Below are positions 32,483-42,236 of a stretch of 51,907 nucleotides of DNA, in pieces. Source of the DNA: an uncultured Lachnoanaerobaculum sp. (GTDB lineage: Bacteria; Bacillota; Clostridia; Lachnospirales; Lachnospiraceae); the NCBI RefSeq assembly GCF_938015485.1, contig NZ_CALLVU010000097.1:1-51907 (forward strand), in the 5' to 3' direction. The position numbers and the translations under genes are program-made. Numbering within the stretch: the first letter of the stretch is position 1; each line of letters begins with the position of its first letter. The notes under the pieces were generated by a model that worked only from the letters and a program-made list of their open reading frames with translations, made no database searches and had not been told where the DNA came from.

Positions 32483-34165
32483 ATGAAAAAAATAATATAT
32501 TTTTTGGGATATATCATAGGATTTATTATAATTGCATATATCAGCTACACTTATGTGAAAATGGGAATCTCACATACAAATGATATATTCTTAAAGAAGG
32601 GATATTTTGTTTTGGCTACGGTTATTTTTGTTACGGTTTTAGCCTCACTTATATATCTTAAGTTGACAAAATTCAGTATTGTAAAGATATATCCGATAGT
32701 GCTGACATTATTCGGACTTGCGTATATGTATGTATTTCCGGCAATGTCGGCTCCTGATGAGATTGCACATTTTATCTCGGCGTATAAAATATCAAATATA
32801 ATGCTTGGTGAGAGGGCAACCGTCACCGACGGGCATGTGATAATCAGAGCCGGAGATTTGTGGCTGGAAGATACTGATAATGAATATAAATTTGATGCAA
32901 ATAAAAGTGTAAAAGAGGGTGTTTTGATACCGGAAGGAGGAAGTCATGGCAAAATTGTTTCAAGCAAGCTGGAAGAAGCATCTTATAAGGTTTTTTATGG
33001 AGAGGGGAATCTTCGCAGTCGCAATAGCGGGATTAGTTTTAAAGGAAAGACTTATGACAAAGCGCAGTCGCTACATTCACCTGTAAATACCATACCGAGT
33101 GTATATTTTTTTGCGGCACTCGGCATAAGTATAGCAAGGATATTGGGGCTTGGAAGCGTATATCTTGTGATTTTCGGCAGACTCGCAAATCTGGCGGTCT
33201 TTGTTTTGCTTACTTCTTTTGCAATAAAGCTTTTGCCGAAGTTTAAAGAGTTTATATTCCTTATAGGTTTGTTTCCCACCACGGTTGAACTTGCGGCGTC
33301 ATATTCATATGATGCGATTATGATTGCAAGTTTGATTTTCTTTGTTTCATATGTATTTTACCTTGCATATGAAAAGGATTCCTTTAATATAAAGGATTTG
33401 ATAGTTGTGACATTGTTTTCAGGACTTGTTTTGCCTTGTAAGATGGTGTATTTTCCTATACTGCTTATACTTTTTTTAGTACCTATGCAAAAATTCAGTG
33501 TAAGAGGCAAGGTAAACGGGAAGATAAAAAAAGAAAATATAACATTTTTCCTTGCAAGTGCTGTGACGGTACTTCTGTCATTTGTAATTGCAATGTATCT
33601 GGTAAACAGGGCGACTGTGGTAGGATATTCCACAAGCAATACCGACAGCCTTGAGTGGGCAGGTGAGCAAAGCTATACAATAGGGTATTTGATTCACAAC
33701 AAAGCCAAGGCGATAAAGTTGTTTTATAATACGATTATTTTGCAGCTTGAGTACTATCACGGCACCATGATGGGAACTTATTTGGGTCATGCGGATACTG
33801 TAGTCGGAATACCTTATATAGGATTTTTAGTATTAAATGTAGCTTTAATACTTTCCATATTCAGAGAGGGCAAGGAAAAGCTGCTGCTTTTAAAGGATAA
33901 AATTCTTGTTACCGTAAGTGTAGGCTTTATAATATTCCTTATACTTTTATCAATGCTTATTGCGTGGACTCCGATAAGTTCACAGTTTATAGAGGGAGTC
34001 AGCGGCAGATACTTTATACCGGTGATGCTTCCTATACTTTCGGTACTTCAAAACAACAAGCTTTCTGTAAAAAATGAGATGAAGAGAACTTTGATATTCC
34101 TGTTTATTTTTGTGAACGGACTTTCTCTTTTACAGATATTTGCTACAGTATGTATAAGACTCTGA
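32483..34165 (+). CDS. DUF2142 membrane protein
   Basis: About 560 residues with roughly a dozen membrane segments. The family signature PDEIAHFISAYKISN follows the third helix, in a position like the catalytic loop of GT-C glycosyltransferases, to which DUF2142 is thought to be related. The ATG at 32483 follows GGAGAG; the in-frame GTG at 32465 has none. It opens a cluster of surface-glycan genes. Its substrate is unknown. Confidence 0.75.
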   Translation: MKKIIYFLGYIIGFIIIAYISYTYVKMGISHTNDIFLKKGYFVLATVIFVTVLASLIYLKLTKFSIVKIYPIVLTLFGLAYMYVFPAMSAPDEIAHFISAYKISNIMLGERATVTDGHVIIRAGDLWLEDTDNEYKFDANKSVKEGVLIPEGGSHGKIVSSKLEEASYKVFYGEGNLRSRNSGISFKGKTYDKAQSLHSPVNTIPSVYFFAALGISIARILGLGSVYLVIFGRLANLAVFVLLTSFAIKLLPKFKEFIFLIGLFPTTVELAASYSYDAIMIASLIFFVSYVFYLAYEKDSFNIKDLIVVTLFSGLVLPCKMVYFPILLILFLVPMQKFSVRGKVNGKIKKENITFFLASAVTVLLSFVIAMYLVNRATVVGYSTSNTDSLEWAGEQSYTIGYLIHNKAKAIKLFYNTIILQLEYYHGTMMGTYLGHADTVVGIPYIGFLVLNVALILSIFREGKEKLLLLKDKILVTVSVGFIIFLILLSMLIAWTPISSQFIEGVSGRYFIPVMLPILSVLQNNKLSVKNEMKRTLIFLFIFVNGLSLLQIFATVCIRL

Positions 34166-34254
34166 CGCCTTACTTAGTAAATAACAAAACTGTAAAAAAA
34201 AATTAACAAAAGTATTTGTGAAATACGCTATAATAGTTTTTATAAGGAGGCGAA

Positions 34255-35919
34255 ATGAAGAGAAGAAATTTAATAAAACTTGCATCAGCATTTGCGGTTG
34301 TGACTATGCTGGGACTTGGCATACACACTAAGGCATATGCGCTTGGTGCAACATCAAGTATCGATTCTGTTACAATAGGTTCAAATAAGACTACAGTTGA
34401 CATCACTATGAACAACTCAGGTGATATGTCAGGTACCGATGGTAACTTTTATCTTTTTGAGTTACAGCCGTATGAGGACGGTATCGGAAACAGAACCGAC
34501 TATCTTGAAAAATTAAGTGCGGGAAGTGTAACAAAATCATATCAGTTGAATAAGGGAAGTGAGAACAGCAGACTTTATAACAGCTATGTGGTGGCGGTAT
34601 ATGACGGAAGCAAGTATGTTCCTGTAAGTTCACAAAAGTATATCACAAATCCTGAGGCGGTTGCTTCAAATATTGCCGCTTATAAGACACAGGCCTCAAA
34701 GAAGGGATTACAGATTGAGTTAAAGATGCTTGACGATGCTTTTGACCTTGGAGTAAAGCACGCATCCACCAATATTGCCTTCAATCAGATCCTCGGTAAC
34801 GGTATCGACTACAATTACAACGGTAAGACATACCATTTCAACAAGGCTGTAGTTGAGGACTATGACAAGACTATCAGTGCATTCTCAGGAAAGGATATGA
34901 CCGTTACGGCCATTATTCTAAACGGCTATAATGAAGCACATCCTGAGCTTATGTACCCTAATATGCCGAAAAGAGACAATATATTCTACTATATGTTCAA
35001 TGCATCCTCAAAAGAGGGAGCTGAGACTACAGAGGCTATAGCATCCTTCCTTGCGGAAAGATACAACGGAAAGACACCTAAGTACGGTAAGGTATCCAAC
35101 TGGATTATAGGAAATGAAATCAACAACCAGCAGTGGAACTATGTCGGAGATATGGATGTAAGAAGCTATACAAGAAGATATGAGAAGGCATTCAGAATTT
35201 TCTACAATGCAATCAAGTCAAACTCGTCAACCGACAGAGTGTTTTACTCACTTGATTACAACTGGAATAATGAGATCAACAACAAGAACAAGTACGGCGG
35301 CAAGCAGGTAGTTGACAACTTCAACTCTTTGGTATTGGAACACGGAGATATAGACTGGGGTCTTGCATATCACCCGTATCCGGCACCTATGACGGAGCCT
35401 GAGTTCTGGGATGATGCAGAGAAGACGGGACTTATCAAGGACAGTTTTGATTCTCCTGTAATCAACTTTGCAAACCTTAATAAGCTTACAGACTACTTTG
35501 CACAGGATGCACTTAAGAAAAACGGTGTGGTAAGACATATAATGCTTACAGAGGAGGGCTTTACAGCCACCAATCCTACAAGAGGCAATATAGAAAATGA
35601 GCAGGCTGCGGCATTTGCGTACTCATATTACCTTGTAGATTCAAACCCGTATATCGAAGCATATATACTCAGTCGTCAGGTGGATGCACCGCTTGAGGTA
35701 AGATCGGGACTTTCATTCGGACTTTGGACCTGCAATATGAATGTAGGTGATGAGATTAAGGCTGTTTCAAAGAGAAAGATTTGGAATGTATTCAAGTACA
35801 TTGACAAGGCAAAGTACACACTTGACAATACAGACTTCGCAAAGAGCGTCTTAGGTATAAGCAAGTGGCAGGAAAAAGTTCCGAACTTTAAGTGGACTGC
35901 ACAGGAAAACAGAAGATAA
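34255..35919 (+). CDS. Exported DUF5722 protein, glycosidase-like
   Basis: A 554-residue protein with a signal peptide (MKRRNLIKLASAFAVVTMLG up to about AYA-29), an N-terminal beta-rich part (residues 30-135) and a large C-terminal DUF5722 domain. That domain has NWIIGNEIN (Glu288) and MLTEEGFTA (Glu433-434), which look like the acid/base and nucleophile glutamates of clan GH-A glycoside hydrolases. The assignment to a sugar-cleaving TIM barrel is my inference. AAGGAGG lies 6-12 bases before the ATG. It is followed by a strong terminator, inside the glycan cluster. Confidence 0.7.
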   Translation: MKRRNLIKLASAFAVVTMLGLGIHTKAYALGATSSIDSVTIGSNKTTVDITMNNSGDMSGTDGNFYLFELQPYEDGIGNRTDYLEKLSAGSVTKSYQLNKGSENSRLYNSYVVAVYDGSKYVPVSSQKYITNPEAVASNIAAYKTQASKKGLQIELKMLDDAFDLGVKHASTNIAFNQILGNGIDYNYNGKTYHFNKAVVEDYDKTISAFSGKDMTVTAIILNGYNEAHPELMYPNMPKRDNIFYYMFNASSKEGAETTEAIASFLAERYNGKTPKYGKVSNWIIGNEINNQQWNYVGDMDVRSYTRRYEKAFRIFYNAIKSNSSTDRVFYSLDYNWNNEINNKNKYGGKQVVDNFNSLVLEHGDIDWGLAYHPYPAPMTEPEFWDDAEKTGLIKDSFDSPVINFANLNKLTDYFAQDALKKNGVVRHIMLTEEGFTATNPTRGNIENEQAAAFAYSYYLVDSNPYIEAYILSRQVDAPLEVRSGLSFGLWTCNMNVGDEIKAVSKRKIWNVFKYIDKAKYTLDNTDFAKSVLGISKWQEKVPNFKWTAQENRR

Positions 35920-35926
35920 TATTTAT

Positions 35927-35963
35927 AATCTATGGGAAGGCTTTCCTTTCCATAGATTTTTTC
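35927..35963 (+). terminator. Rho-independent terminator after the DUF5722 gene
   Basis: AATCTATGG (35927-35935) pairs with CCATAGATT (35950-35958) followed by a T-run; a second GGAAGG/CCTTTCC pairing extends it. Confidence 0.88.
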
Positions 35964-36054
35964 ATATGCTGAGGGTAATGCATTAATAATCTTTTCGTGG
36001 TATAATGTGAGACATTGTATATAAGCAAAATAAAGTAGCAAAGACGGAGCCGTT

Positions 36055-36846
36055 ATGAAACATACATTTGTTATTTGTGCATATAAGGAATCAAAGTATT
36101 TGGAGGACTGTATAAAATCTTTGAAAACTCAGAAAGTAAAGTCTGATATAAAGATTGCAACCTCCACACCTAATGAATATATCTACAGTATTGCAAACAA
36201 ATACGGAATTGATGTATTTGTCAACAATATTAAAAAAGCCGATAATATTTCAAATATAGGCAATGACTGGCAGTTTGCTTACAATATAGCCGATACGGAG
36301 CTGGTAACTATAGCACATCAGGATGATATTTATCTTAAGCACTATACAAAAGATTTATTAAAGTATAAAAAGAAATATCCGGATATGACTCTTTTTACCA
36401 CATCGTCCATTACGATAAAAAACGGAAGGATGAAGTTCGGCAAAGTGGAACTGGTAAAGAAAATTCTCAGACTGCCGCTTACTTTCAATGCGCTGAACAA
36501 TATAGAGTTTGTAAAAAGACTTGCCATAACCTTCGGAAATCCTATAATAGCGCCAAGCTGCGCCTATGATAAGAGACTCTGTCCGAAAGATTTGTTTTTA
36601 TCAAGTTTTCAGTTTGCACTGGATTGGGAGTGTCTTCTTAAGCTTGCAAAATTGGAGGGCAGGTTTGTACTTTGTGAAAATCCGGGGATTTGCTACAGAG
36701 TACATGACGGTGCGACCACAAAAAAGAGTATACTTGATCACTCAAGGCAAAAAGAAGAGAGTATTATGTTTGACAGATTGTTGCCAAGTCCGCTGGCAGC
36801 TGTTGTAAAGAAGCTCTATCAAACTTCGTATAATGCATATTTTTAG
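36055..36846 (+). CDS. Family 2 glycosyltransferase
   Basis: A 263-residue GT2-type enzyme. It opens MKHTFVICAYKESKYLEDCI, has the DxD-like QDDIYLKHYT (residues about 90-99) where the sugar nucleotide and metal bind, and a C-terminal ALDWECLLKLAKLEGRFV block. It is cytosolic with no membrane segment. A -10 box TATAAT at 36001-36006 preceded by TGG suggests its own start site after the terminator. The acceptor is unknown; it likely adds a sugar to the surface glycan made by the next genes. Confidence 0.85.
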   Translation: MKHTFVICAYKESKYLEDCIKSLKTQKVKSDIKIATSTPNEYIYSIANKYGIDVFVNNIKKADNISNIGNDWQFAYNIADTELVTIAHQDDIYLKHYTKDLLKYKKKYPDMTLFTTSSITIKNGRMKFGKVELVKKILRLPLTFNALNNIEFVKRLAITFGNPIIAPSCAYDKRLCPKDLFLSSFQFALDWECLLKLAKLEGRFVLCENPGICYRVHDGATTKKSILDHSRQKEESIMFDRLLPSPLAAVVKKLYQTSYNAYF

Positions 36847-36854
36847 GAGGAGAT

Positions 36855-38705
36855 ATGGTACTGGTAAAAGTTGAAGAAAAATACGAATATCTAAAGGATA
36901 TATTGCTTTCATTACTTCTTATAGGTATTGCATTTATTATAAATACCGGAATCAGTATAAAGGGCTTATATATGGACGACCTGCTTATGTGGTCTACCAG
37001 AAGAGGCACAGGATTTTTCAGATATGTATTTCCGCATGAGATGAGAAAGTTCAGACCGGTATACTGGGCGGTTACTTGGATATATCAAGGGATTATAAAA
37101 AATAATCTTGATTTTATTGTGCCTATAAATATAGTTATAGGCGCAGGTATAGCAATTGCAATTTATTTTTTTGCAAAGGGTCTTGCGCGTTCAAAGACGA
37201 TGGCGTTTTTATTTGCCGCCATGTTTTTAGTTTCAAGATTTTCATACTATGATATAGGGCAGTATCTCGGACTTATGGAAGCCATGGCGATGATATTTGC
37301 ATTTGCACTTTGTGTATGCCTTTACAAATATATTAACGGACAGGCAAACAGATACTTTTATTATGCCTGTGTATTTTATTTTTTGGACTGTTTTACACAT
37401 GAGAGATTTGTAGTACTATTCCCTATGCTTATCTTTGCAGTAATTGTGAAAAAGGGATACAGAATAATAAATGCATCTGTAGCAATAATTACTTTTATTG
37501 TGGCAAATTATATAAGATTTGCGGCTTTAAAGTCATTTATACCTGAGGGCACCGGTAACTCAAAGGTAAGTGAAACTTTCAAACTGTCAAGTTTTTTTGC
37601 ATCTGTAAAAACTGAGATATTATATCTTTGCGGAATAAATACGGGTCCTACACATCTGAACGGAATTGACTTCAAGGATGCAAATATTGCAGTCAAAATC
37701 CTGATAATCATAGGAATATTTGCGTTTATTATGTTTATTTGCAAGTCCGTATACTCTATTCTGATGAGAAGTAAAAAAATTGAATTTGACTGGATAAAAA
37801 ACATATTGCTGTTCCTCGGATTTATTATAGGAAGTATAGTGTCATCTGCCGTAACTATAAGAGTGGAGATGAGATGGCTGTATGCACCTTTTTTATTTTT
37901 GTTGCTACTTACCGCCTATATCTACGGTGTGGATAAAAAGATAGCTGTAAGAAAGTCAAAGAATAAAAGTATAGGGACTTCACTCAGCAGAATATTTCAT
38001 GTTTCATTTGTATCGGCAATACTTGTGATGGTTTGGGGATTTTGTATGCTTATAGGAGATATGTACTACAGAGGTTACTATGATAAGATATATCTTTTTG
38101 AGGGTCAAAACAGAGCCAATTCACTGGCAAATGAGACTTACTACAAATATAATAAGGAATTAGATAATAAAAGGATTTTTATAATAAAAAATGATTTTAA
38201 ACTGAGTGATTTTGATGCGCTTGAATTCTTCAGAGCCTATAATCCTGATATCAGAGAGGATATAGTGACATTTATTGACAACTACAGAGATATAGGAGTG
38301 GTTAATGAAGATATGATAGTGCTTACTGAAGATAAAAAGAACAATGAATATGTCAATGTTACGGATTTTTTAAGGAATATAAAGGTTGAAAATATCTACG
38401 GACATTATGATGACGGTTGGACAGATGAAGAGGCTAAGTTTAATGTAATGTCGGGAGAGCATGGACGGATTCATTTTGAAATAATGTATCCGGGAGAGCT
38501 TACCGGAAATGAAAGTATCGAGATAGATGCAAACGGAGAAAAAGAAACCTTGGATTTGGTTTCAAATATAACATACTACGAGATAGATACCACCCCGAAT
38601 ACTGTAATACCGATACAGATGAAGAGCAATTTCTATATGCCTGATGCCAAGGAGCAAAGAGGTGATAAGAAACTTAGCTTTATTTTAAATATAAAGATAG
38701 AATAG
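36855..38705 (+). CDS. Large multi-spanning membrane protein, GT-C-like
   Basis: 616 residues with about eleven membrane segments in the first ~400 residues and a soluble C-terminal domain of about 200 residues. After the first helix there is GLYMDDLLMWSTRR, an acidic loop motif in the position where GT-C transferases keep their catalytic Asp. I do not recognise the exact family; a lipid-linked-sugar transferase is inferred from topology and context. GGAGG precedes the ATG at 36855, and the next gene begins 10 bases after it. Confidence 0.6.
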   Translation: MVLVKVEEKYEYLKDILLSLLLIGIAFIINTGISIKGLYMDDLLMWSTRRGTGFFRYVFPHEMRKFRPVYWAVTWIYQGIIKNNLDFIVPINIVIGAGIAIAIYFFAKGLARSKTMAFLFAAMFLVSRFSYYDIGQYLGLMEAMAMIFAFALCVCLYKYINGQANRYFYYACVFYFLDCFTHERFVVLFPMLIFAVIVKKGYRIINASVAIITFIVANYIRFAALKSFIPEGTGNSKVSETFKLSSFFASVKTEILYLCGINTGPTHLNGIDFKDANIAVKILIIIGIFAFIMFICKSVYSILMRSKKIEFDWIKNILLFLGFIIGSIVSSAVTIRVEMRWLYAPFLFLLLLTAYIYGVDKKIAVRKSKNKSIGTSLSRIFHVSFVSAILVMVWGFCMLIGDMYYRGYYDKIYLFEGQNRANSLANETYYKYNKELDNKRIFIIKNDFKLSDFDALEFFRAYNPDIREDIVTFIDNYRDIGVVNEDMIVLTEDKKNNEYVNVTDFLRNIKVENIYGHYDDGWTDEEAKFNVMSGEHGRIHFEIMYPGELTGNESIEIDANGEKETLDLVSNITYYEIDTTPNTVIPIQMKSNFYMPDAKEQRGDKKLSFILNIKIE

Positions 38706-38715
38706 TAGGAGTATA

Positions 38716-40080
38716 ATGAAGAAGTTTTTAGCATTTTTCCTACCGATAGTAGGTGCAATATATTTAAGTGCATATATAAGAAGTGCGGTGCTTGATGTGG
38801 TCTATACCGACTATATAAGGATTATAAATACTTATTTACACAATCCGTTTTCACCTGAACCTTATTTTGGAAAGGATGCACTGACAAGATTGCCTATAAC
38901 ATTTTTTGAAAGAGCAATAAATGTAAAGTTTTTTAACTATTCCACAATGTTTGATATGAGCTTGGGAGTAATATTTCTTGCGATTATGGGTATTGTTATA
39001 GGACTGTTTACGGCAAAGAAGAATTTAAAAATCGGATATATCATTCTTGTGATGATGGTGGTATTCTCACTTTCACAGTGGGAAATGCTCACCAACGGTA
39101 CAGGCTGGGTACATTTTTTTACATTCTTTTTGTTTGCGCTGAATTTTTATATACTGGATTCATATATTCAAAAAGAGAGCGGCTTTAAGCTTATTTTAAA
39201 TATTTTATTGCCGGTATTTACAATAATAATGGCTGCAGGTTCGTATTCACTTGCCTACGGTGCAACACTTATTTGCGCCTATATTTTCTATGCTTTTTTC
39301 AGAAAGAAAAAAAGAGGAGTATTGCTGTGTATACCTGTAGTTATGGCATTGGCTTTATTTATGTATTCTTATATGAATGCCGACAATGTGAATGCAGGAG
39401 CGACAAGTGAGAGTATCGTGACGGTATTTGGCAGAGATCCGCTTTACTTTTTGTATTTCGGGCTAAACACATTTGCATCTGATGTGGTCAGTGTGGAGCT
39501 TGTAAAACACTTTGAGATAAATGTAATAGGAACAGGGATACTGGGTGCCGTAGTCATATTATTTTATCTGGATGCACTGTATATGAACTTCAGATATAAG
39601 ATATATGATGATACGATATTTCCACTTTTGCTGGTTGTATCGGGACTTTTCAGTCACACTATGGTAATACTCACAAGGTGGATTTTTTTGGATCCCATGT
39701 ATGCAATGAGCTCAAGGTATTCACTTCAGTTCGGAGCGGGGCTTATAGGAGTTATATTGACATTTGCCTATATTAAGAGAAAGGTAAAAGGTCCCGGAAG
39801 AAAGAAGCCTGCGCCTATAAAGATTCCTCTTATATCAAATATCGGCATTTTGGTTTTTGTAATACTGGTGTTTGCAGGTAATGTACTTACGGCAGGCAAT
39901 GAGATAAGAATGGCGAAATATCGTATGGAAAGCTTTGAAAAAAAGGTGAAGGTTGCAAAGAATTTTGAGTACGAGAGTGATGAGACATTAAAGAAGGTGT
40001 TACAGTATCACAGTCCTAAAAAAACAAGAGATGCGCTCAGATTGATAAAATCTAAGAAATTGAACATTTTTAGTGAATAA
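38716..40080 (+). CDS. Multi-spanning membrane protein, unknown (glycan cluster)
   Basis: 454 residues with about ten membrane helices and a basic cytosolic loop near residues 355-370. No named motif. It lies between a GT-C-like gene and licD, 10 bases after the former with AGGAG at its start, so it is co-transcribed. It may be a second GT-C-type transferase or a polymerase/ligase of the same glycan; this is inference from its neighbours. Confidence 0.55.
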   Translation: MKKFLAFFLPIVGAIYLSAYIRSAVLDVVYTDYIRIINTYLHNPFSPEPYFGKDALTRLPITFFERAINVKFFNYSTMFDMSLGVIFLAIMGIVIGLFTAKKNLKIGYIILVMMVVFSLSQWEMLTNGTGWVHFFTFFLFALNFYILDSYIQKESGFKLILNILLPVFTIIMAAGSYSLAYGATLICAYIFYAFFRKKKRGVLLCIPVVMALALFMYSYMNADNVNAGATSESIVTVFGRDPLYFLYFGLNTFASDVVSVELVKHFEINVIGTGILGAVVILFYLDALYMNFRYKIYDDTIFPLLLVVSGLFSHTMVILTRWIFLDPMYAMSSRYSLQFGAGLIGVILTFAYIKRKVKGPGRKKPAPIKIPLISNIGILVFVILVFAGNVLTAGNEIRMAKYRMESFEKKVKVAKNFEYESDETLKKVLQYHSPKKTRDALRLIKSKKLNIFSE

Positions 40081-40151
40081 TACTGTTGATTTGTACACTG
40101 TAAAGAGTGTAAAATGATGTCGTTAAATTATTTTGATGGGAAGGCTTAGAA

Positions 40152-40997
40152 ATGGATAACTCTTATGGAATGCTTGCCCTGCAAAAGGCGAATTTATATA
40201 TTTTGCAGGAAATAGACAGAATATGTAAAAAGTATAAAATAAATTATACTCTGGACTCAGGTACGCTACTTGGTGCGATAAGGCATGGAGGTTTTATCCC
40301 TTGGGATGATGATGCGGATATTGCAATGACAAGGGCGAATTTTGAGGCGTTTAGAAGGATTGTAAAGAGAGAGTTGAGTGATAAGCTGGAGTTCATCATG
40401 CCGAATGAGTTCAAAAACGGTAAAGTATTTTACGATTTTACTCCGAGGATAATATATAAGCCAAGTGCAAGGCATAAAAATAATGACAAAAAGGATCCTT
40501 ATGAGGGTAAGTTAAATCACCTTTGGGTGGATATATTCATTTTGGATAAGTTGCCGAAATCAAAGTTATTGCAAAGATTTGTATTATTTAATCAGAAGCT
40601 TATATATCTGTTTTCAATGGGGCACAGGAAAAAGCTTGAGTTGAGAAAATATAAGGGCACCATGAAACTTGTAGTATTGTTATTTTCAATTTTCGGTAAG
40701 ATAATACCTATGAAAAGGTTGTTTAAAATGCAGGACGGGCTTTCAAAGCTTTTCTATAAGTCAAGAAACAGTACTACATGGTATTACAGCAATTATCAGC
40801 CTGATTATATTGATATAAAGGTTAATAAGGATTGGTATGAAAAGTATTTGAATATAAAGTTTGAGGATGCCACACTTTCTATAATAGATGAGTATGACAG
40901 TGTTTTGCATCTGGTGTACGGTGACTATATGACGCCTCCCCCAAAGACTGACAGAGTCCCGACCCATGGCAGTACGGAGATAGAGATTTATGAGTAA
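40152..40997 (+). CDS. licD: LicD-family phosphotransferase
   Basis: 281 residues with the LicD nucleotidyl-transferase-like core: YTLDSGTLLGAIRHGGFIPW followed by DDDADIAM. LicD enzymes move phosphocholine, phosphoribitol or similar groups from CDP-activated donors to surface glycans. The donor here is unknown. It overlaps the next glycosyltransferase by eight bases. A short inverted repeat TACACT/AGTGTA (40094-40111) lies upstream. Confidence 0.88.
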   Translation: MDNSYGMLALQKANLYILQEIDRICKKYKINYTLDSGTLLGAIRHGGFIPWDDDADIAMTRANFEAFRRIVKRELSDKLEFIMPNEFKNGKVFYDFTPRIIYKPSARHKNNDKKDPYEGKLNHLWVDIFILDKLPKSKLLQRFVLFNQKLIYLFSMGHRKKLELRKYKGTMKLVVLLFSIFGKIIPMKRLFKMQDGLSKLFYKSRNSTTWYYSNYQPDYIDIKVNKDWYEKYLNIKFEDATLSIIDEYDSVLHLVYGDYMTPPPKTDRVPTHGSTEIEIYE

Positions 40998-41931
40998 GAA
41001 GATTTCAATTATTGTATCTGTATATAATGAAGAGGAAGTTTTGTTTGAGTTTTATAGAGAGACAATAAAGGTTCTTCTTTTGATAGATAATCCATATGAA
41101 ATCATTTTTGTAAATGACGGAAGTGTGGACGGTTCAAGAGGTATTTTATTTAAGATTGCAAAAGATGATGAAAATGTAAAGGTTGTACATTTTTCAAGAA
41201 ATTTCGGACATGAGGCTGCGATGATTGCAGGTATTGACAATGCAAGCGGAGATTATCTTGTATGCATGGATGCGGACCTTCAGCATCCTCCTACCTTACT
41301 TCCCGAGATGTTGAGAAAGTTTGAATCGGGATATGACATAATAAACATGGTAAGAACTGTAAACAAGTCGGCAGGAATTATAAAGAATATAACTTCATCC
41401 ATGTTTTATAAGGTTATAAACAGGTTAAGTGATATACATTTGGTCAGCAATGCCTCGGATTTTTTCGGAATATCAAAGAGAGTTGCCGATGTGTTAAGAA
41501 GCAGCTACAGAGAAAAGACCAGATTTTTGAGAGGCTATGTACAAAATGTGGGCTTTAACACTGTAAATATAGAGTATGAGGCAAGGAAGAGATATGCGGG
41601 AGAGAGCAAGTATTCTATAAAGAAGCTTTTCAGATTCTCCATGAATACTATAATGACCTTTTCAAATCTGCCTCTTAAGCTGGGTATATATGCAGGCAGT
41701 ATGGCAGCGTTTTTGGCAATAATAATGATGATATATACCATAGTGTCGTTTATAAGGGTAGGTACGCCAAGCGGCTATGCCACTACGATATGTCTTATAT
41801 GCTTTATGTTTTCGGTACTTTTCTTTATAGTGGGTATCATAGGAGAGTATCTGGGACTTATCCTTTCCGAGATAAAGGACAGGCCTATATATATAGTTGA
41901 AGAGAAGATAAATTTTGAAGATAAAGAATAA
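40990..41931 (+). CDS. Membrane glycosyltransferase, polyprenyl-phosphate sugar type (GtrB/ArnC-like)
   Basis: 313 residues. A GT2 catalytic domain opens KISIIVSVYNEEEVLFEFYR, with MDADLQHPPTLLPEML holding the DxD and the ARKRYAGESKYS loop. Two C-terminal membrane helices (about 230-260 and 270-295) place it with DPM1/GtrB/ArnC enzymes that load a sugar onto polyprenyl phosphate at the inner face. Such lipid-linked sugars are the donors used by GT-C enzymes, which fits the two large membrane proteins upstream. Confidence 0.9.
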   Translation: MSKKISIIVSVYNEEEVLFEFYRETIKVLLLIDNPYEIIFVNDGSVDGSRGILFKIAKDDENVKVVHFSRNFGHEAAMIAGIDNASGDYLVCMDADLQHPPTLLPEMLRKFESGYDIINMVRTVNKSAGIIKNITSSMFYKVINRLSDIHLVSNASDFFGISKRVADVLRSSYREKTRFLRGYVQNVGFNTVNIEYEARKRYAGESKYSIKKLFRFSMNTIMTFSNLPLKLGIYAGSMAAFLAIIMMIYTIVSFIRVGTPSGYATTICLICFMFSVLFFIVGIIGEYLGLILSEIKDRPIYIVEEKINFEDKE

Positions 41932-41932
41932 A

Positions 41933-41958
41933 AGAGCTGTAAAAACGGCTCTTTTTTT
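41933..41958 (+). terminator. Terminator ending the glycan cluster
   Basis: AGAGCTGT (41933-41940) pairs with ACGGCTCT (41945-41952) with one G-T wobble, loop AAAA, then seven T. Confidence 0.9.
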
Positions 41959-42011
41959 GCTATAATATTACATATAAAGTTTCTGAATTTCTAATAATCT
42001 ATGGAGTAAGT

Positions 42012-42236
42012 ATGAATATTTCACAAGCAATTTCAAAAAGAGTAATGTTATTATGTTACGAAAAAGATATGACGGTGTATGAGCTTTCAAAAAAGTCCGG
42101 AGTTCCCAAAACCACTATAAAAGATATTATCTCAGGTCGAAGTAAAAATCCCGGTGTAATAAGTATAGAAAAACTCGCCGCAGGATTTTCAATGTCCATA
42201 GGCGAGTTTTGGAATCACGAGCTGTTTACTTGTTGA
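42012..42236 (+). CDS. Small XRE-family HTH regulator
   Basis: 74 residues comprising little more than one helix-turn-helix: MTVYELSKKSGVPKTTIKDI then SGRSKNPGVISIEKLA. A promoter -10 TATAAT (41961-41966) is upstream and GGAG at 42003-42006. Its last 11 bases overlap the 3' end of the convergent BCCT gene with no terminator between, so the two transcripts run into each other. It could regulate that transporter; no operator evidence is seen. Confidence 0.8.
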   Translation: MNISQAISKRVMLLCYEKDMTVYELSKKSGVPKTTIKDIISGRSKNPGVISIEKLAAGFSMSIGEFWNHELFTC

